Assembly: GCA_027600665.1 (NCBI GenBank)
Contig: JADGJL010000993.1
Coordinates: 1-11,197, forward strand
Direction: 5' to 3'
DNA from: Irineochytrium annulatum
Lineage: Eukaryota > Chytridiomycota > Chytridiomycetes > Chytridiales > Chytridiaceae
Length of the DNA: 11,197 nucleotides
The number at the start of each line of letters is the position of its first letter. The first letter of the stretch is position 1. Under the pieces are notes generated by a model. The model was not told where the DNA came from. It was given only the letters and a program-made list of their open reading frames with translations, and did not search any database. The position numbers and the translations under genes were made by a program. Shown here piece by piece: positions 8,101 to 11,197 of the stretch.

Positions 8101-9400
8101 AGCATGCAATCGTTTGAGTCTGAGTTGTCCTGATCCGTCCAGTAGTCTATGGAGAGGGCGCAGGAATCCTGCAGGTTAAGGCAGACCTGGCGCTTCATCG
8201 TCGTGTAGTCGTAGAACGTGATTTCGTGATCATCGCTCGATAATGCGAACCTGTTTAGGTTCGACATATAGACTAGATCATGCACCCATCTCCCCGCCTG
8301 GTTATGCCACTCCTTGTTTTCTTTTTTCGGCTGGCCCTTTTTGGCTTTCGCGCTGACGACCAACTGCGAAGGGGTTGACCTGACAAGCAACACGTTGAGG
8401 GTGGAAGAACAAAAAATGACAAGACACCAACCCAACTTGCGGAAAACACCGCTGCAACTTCATCTTGTCGCTCCAGTAACATACAGTCCCCTCCCGACTG
8501 CAGGTGATGTAGCGGTGCATGCTCGGCACGAAAAGAATCCTGACCACGGTCTCCTTATGCGGCGTTTGGATCCGTGGAGGTGCCACCAACGGGGGCGGGA
8601 CGTCAAATAGGGTGGTGGCGGCCTCCTCGAGCATCATCGACTGTCTCTCCGCACGGAGGAGCATGAAGGTGCAGAACTCGTCCCAGTCGACCGTGTTGTC
8701 CGTGTTCGCGTCGATCTTCATGAATAGCTGGGCCATTTGCTCGTCCGACAGGCCCTGCCCAAGCACGATCCCAAACGCTTTTTTGAACTCCTCCATGTTC
8801 ATGGCCTTTTTCCCGTTCCTTGATACGGTCTAACATACATCACGCGTTAGACCCACGACGCATTAGCAAGCGCAAACCCACATCAAAGATGTTCATCAGC
8901 TCTCGGAAATGGGTTAGGTTCATTTCCCGTTCCGTCCTGTACATGGCCTTGTCCTTAAGCACGTTGATGACGTTCGTGTTCGCGATTAGCTCTAACGCCT
9001 TCTTCTTCTTCTCCATCGCCATCATCGCGACCGTCGCAATAGTTTGCTTGTCAGCGGCGGCGCCCGCGCCACCGGCCGCGCCGGCACCACCACCTTTCTC
9101 CCTCCGCTTTGACGACTTTGAAGCCAGCCCAACGTTGCTTGAGAGCTGTTTCTCGTCGCCAAGTGCCACGGGCGCGCCAGGCCCCAACCAGCCGCCAGCG
9201 GCGCCCGGCCCTGTCGACGCGTCGCGGTCCTTCGCCGACGCGCCCGCGATGGGCGGGAGCGTCAACAGGCTCGACATCGTGTTGACGTCCTCCGGCGGCA
9301 GCTGGTGGAGGTCCTCGGGCTCGGGGATCTCCTCCTCCGCGTCGAGCGAGAAAGGACTGCAAATCGGCTCTCTCCGTGCCGCAGCGAGGTGCGCGACCAT
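5156..9400 (-). CDS. EF-hand/WD40 protein, WDR49/CFAP337-like, 8 exons
   Basis: Predicted protein of about 1,288 aa from exons 9400-8882, 8829-8437, 8363-7314, 7268-7157, 7108-7020, 6967-6655, 6608-6235 and 6172-5156 (TAG). The N-terminus is Ala/Gly/Lys-rich. An EF-hand region follows at about residues 160-232, with the calcium loop D-A-N-T-D-N-T-V-D-W-D-E at 213-224; the usual loop-position-6 Gly is Asn. A long array of WD40 repeats follows (about 265-975), e.g. V-I-K-V-W-D-I, T-I-T-M-W-N-F, F-V-R-W-W-N-I, enough for two propellers. The last ends G-D-Y-I-G-T-L-G-Q, like the I-G-T-F-G-Q of WDR49 relatives. The C-terminal 300 residues are low-complexity with an Ala9 run. WDR49/CFAP337 proteins are linked to axonemes of motile cilia, so a flagellar scaffold role is inferred. 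The start is supported by an in-frame TAA at 9410-9412. Confidence 0.8.
5212..5245 (-). repeat. GC-rich polyalanine tract
   Basis: Nine successive Ala codons (all GCN, mainly GCC and GCG) lie near the C-terminus of the WDR49-like protein, between K-E-T and S-D-K. The codons are mixed rather than one repeated triplet, so the run is probably maintained at protein level and not a fresh slippage expansion. It follows a basic segment rich in R, H and E. Confidence 0.7.
6173..8881 (-). other. Introns of the WDR49-like gene (seven)
   Basis: On the minus strand the introns are 8881-8830 (52 bp, GTGGGT, branch CTAAC), 8436-8364 (73 bp, GTTGGG), 7313-7269 (45 bp, GTGAGA...CTGCAG), 7156-7109 (48 bp, GTAAAG), 7019-6968 (52 bp, GTTCGT, branch CTAAC), 6654-6609 (46 bp, GTTGGC) and 6234-6173 (62 bp, GTGCGT). 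Each was placed by restoring a WD-repeat or EF-hand reading, e.g. V-I-V-W/D-G-L-T-G-Q and G-A-R/D-G-T-I-T-M-W. Only one donor has A at +3 and three have T, so the GTT donors are the least certain. The last intron has two in-frame acceptors, TAG (6173) and AAG (6167). Confidence 0.7.
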
Positions 9401-9607
9401 CCTCAGAGCTTACGCGCTGCGCGAGGAACGAGGGGTCGGTCGACCGCGGTGATCCCGGCGATTTCCAAAGATATACCGCGGCGGATTGGCAGACTGGCGA
9501 AGGCACCTTTTGGGTTGCTATCGGGAGCCCTATGGCCATGGCGGTGTGGAAGGTTCAAGGTGCGTTCAAGGTGCGCAGGCCGTCATCGTCAATTCTCTCA
9601 CAGTGCG
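9401..9607. promoter_or_regulatory. Divergent promoter between WDR49-like and CoA-transferase genes
   Basis: Only 207 bp separate the two divergent start codons (ATG at 9400 on minus, ATG at 9608 on plus), so both promoters must be here or inside the genes. TTCAAGGTGCG is repeated perfectly in tandem at 9554-9564 and 9565-9575, about 33 bp before the plus-strand ATG. No TATA box is seen. An in-frame TAA at 9410-9412 bounds the minus-strand gene. Confidence 0.5.
9554..9575 (+). repeat. Perfect 11-bp tandem duplication in the divergent promoter
   Basis: Two head-to-tail copies of TTCAAGGTGCG with no spacer and no mismatch. The unit is one helical turn long, so a repeated protein-binding site is possible. 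A recent slippage duplication is equally likely. Confidence 0.5.
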
Positions 9608-11158
9608 ATGAATCACCACTTGCAGCTCGCAAGGCAGCTCTGGCAATCCATCGGCCGGCGAACCGCCGACTTTGATCGCGTCCGCATTCAGCACGGCGAT
9701 ATCACGACTGCCTGCCTTTCGAGCCGCTACCGGAATGAGGACCTCGCAGTCGGCGTCGTCTCGGCCACCCTCCTTGGCGCCAGAATGCTGAAGGAGGAAC
9801 GTAGCGGGTGTGCATCCGACATGAGCACCACTGTGGACGTGGATGCACGCGCGGTCGTGGCGTCGTTTGTGATGGAGAGGTTTCTTAAGATTGAGAAAGG
9901 GACGACTTTTGAGTGGGCGGAGCTCTCTGGGAACTACAAGACGTCTGATGGATGGGTACGACTTTATTCGTGAAGAGCGATGCTTCCAATAATCGATCGC
10001 TCAGGTGCGCCTGCACTGCAACTTCAGGCATCACGAGCTCGCCGCCCTGAAGGCCGTCGGCCTCCCGGAGGGCTCCACGCGCGACGAGCTCCGAGCTAGA
10101 CTAGCCACGCTAAAAGCCTCAGAAGTTGTCACGGCAGCTGAGGCAAACGGTGGCGCAACGGCCTTGTATCGCACGCCCGAGGACTGGGGACAGCATCCAA
10201 TGTCTGCAATTCTCCGCGAATCGCCCATCATATCAATTCACCCTCGGCCCGGACCATCGCCGGCTCCGAGTTCCACATCGCCGCCGCACGCGCTCTCCGG
10301 CATCAAGGTTCTTGACGTCACCCGCGTCCTGGCCGGCCCGATAGGTAATCTCCTGGCTTTGTTCCTATATATCTCAGTGCTCGGATTGCAGGCTGTCGTG
10401 TGTTGGCTTCGCAAGGCGCGGACGTGCTCCACGTCTCCTCGCCGAACCTCCCCGCCCTGCCCTCAATCGACCCGGGCACCATGTGGGGCAAGCGGTCCTG
10501 CCACTTAGACCTAAAGCAACCCGACGGAAAGCGGAAGTTTGAGGAGTTGGTGAAGCAGGCCGACGTTGTGGTCGTATCATACAGGACGGGCGCTTTTGAC
10601 GCCATGGGGCTCGGGCCCGACGACCTTCATAAGCTGCACCCAGGCATCGTGACCGTGTCAGTCTCAGCTTACGGCGTGCCGGGGTCGTCGGCGAATCCGT
10701 TGGCGGTAGACCCTGCGACGGCGGCGATAGTGGCGCGGTGGCGGACGCGACGGGGTTACGACAGCAATGTCCAAGTGGAAACGGGTCTCACGTCACCCAC
10801 GGCAAACGGGGACGCGCTTGTGCCGCTGCCATGTCAGACTCTCGACTATGCGGCCGGATGGCTCGCGGCGCTGGGCGCAATCGAGTCGCTGCGCAGAAGG
10901 CGGGAGCGCGGCGGCGGGTATCACGTTGAGGTGTCGCTCGCGAGGACGGCAGTGCTGCTCGAGTCGTTGGGGCCGAAGGAAGACGCCGCACAGGGTATGC
11001 CGAAGAATAAGTTTGCTGCCATGATCGCGGGTTACAGGATTGGTATGGAGGTGGACGGCCTTGGACTTGTGGAGGCGGTCGCCATTCCTGGCGCGTCGGT
11101 GGTTGAGAAGGGACCTCCGGGGCGGCTGGGGATGCATGCTGGCGAGTTTTTGCTGTAG
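9608..11158 (+). CDS. CoA-transferase family III (CaiB/BaiF) protein, 3 exons
   Basis: Predicted 484-aa protein from exons 9608-9955, 10005-10344 and 10392-11158 (TAG). Family III enzymes move CoA between carboxylic acids or racemise acyl-CoAs. The usual N-terminal motif appears mid-protein: G-I-K-V-L-D-V-T-R-V-L-A-G-P at about 216-229, then A-S-Q-G-A-D-V-L-H-V. Ahead of it is a segment resembling the distal half of the fold (M-E-R-F-L-K, Y-K-T-S-D-G-W-V-R-L-H). The architecture is therefore permuted or duplicated, as in the long CaiB-like proteins of fungi and actinobacteria. L-D-Y-A-A-G-W-L-A-A-L-G-A and Y-H-V-E-V-S-L-A-R-T follow. The usual catalytic Asp is not evident in either half, and S-A-Y-G is followed by an Ala-rich insertion of about 18 residues. 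Substrate and compartment are unknown. The start is the first in-frame ATG beyond the divergent promoter. Confidence 0.8.
9956..10391 (+). other. Introns of the CoA-transferase-like gene (two)
   Basis: Intron 1 is 9956-10004 (GTACGA...CTCAG, phase 0, 49 bp) and joins S-D-G-W to V-R-L-H-C-N-F. Intron 2 is 10345-10391 (GTAATC...TGCAG, phase 1, 47 bp) and joins L-A-G-P-I-G to C-R-V-L-A-S-Q-G-A-D-V. Both joins restore the conserved family motif. Intron 1 begins with codons that themselves read V-R-L-Y-S before a stop, an echo of the V-R-L-H-C that opens the next exon. Confidence 0.8.
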
Positions 11159-11197
11159 GCAAACAAGACTTTTACCTTTTAGATAATATCCAAATTG

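Noticed and set aside
8820..9452. 210-aa plus-strand open frame
   Set aside because: It lies antisense to exon 1 of the WDR49-like gene, is Ala/Pro/Ser-rich, and disappears as soon as the minus-strand frame is read with its EF-hand.
1..11197. CRISPR array, bacterial operon, transposase, integrase or viral gene
   Set aside because: No regularly spaced repeats, no recognisable transposase, integrase or polymerase motif, and all genes are spliced and monocistronic.

Overview
The window is nuclear eukaryotic DNA carrying three spliced protein genes and about 2.7 kb of gene-free, repeat-bearing DNA at its left end. The genes have 14 predicted GT-AG introns of 45-97 bp, many with CTAAC- or CTGAT-type branch motifs, and GC-rich third codon positions. 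One gene encodes an RNA-binding protein with the W-Q-x-L-K-D RRMs typical of fungal Gbp2/Hrb1 proteins. Another encodes an EF-hand plus WD40 protein of the WDR49/CFAP337 type, a family associated with motile cilia. Together these suggest a flagellated (zoosporic, chytrid-like) early-diverging fungus. That placement is inference: no rRNA or marker gene is present.

Layout. 1-2689: no convincing gene. It holds short CCGACCCG-type repeats at the extreme end, a palindrome with a 9-mer tandem repeat (856-878), two near-identical 94-bp repeat copies (1101-1194 and 1382-1475) that carry a tRNA-Gly-like 5' half on the minus strand, a 9-bp inverted repeat between them, some coding-like patches (about 1716-1944), then AT-richer DNA up to the RRM gene promoter. 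2690-4432 (+): six-exon gene for a 460-aa protein with four RRMs. 4433-5155: T-rich space between convergent genes, with no gene seen. 5156-9400 (-): eight-exon gene for a WDR49/CFAP337-like protein of about 1,288 aa. 9401-9607: 207-bp divergent promoter with a perfect 11-bp tandem repeat. 9608-11158 (+): three-exon gene for a 484-aa family III CoA-transferase (CaiB/BaiF) protein.

The three genes do not form an obvious pathway: one handles RNA, one is probably an axonemal scaffold, and one is a metabolic-type protein. The WD40 and CoA-transferase genes are divergent and may share a promoter. I see no convincing new multigene system. The most interesting signals are the duplicated tRNA-half repeat, the duplication history preserved in the RRM gene (RRM1 and RRM4 are split at the same codon boundary), stop-free 3n micro-introns in the WD40 gene, and the apparent loss of the catalytic Asp in both halves of the CoA-transferase-like protein.
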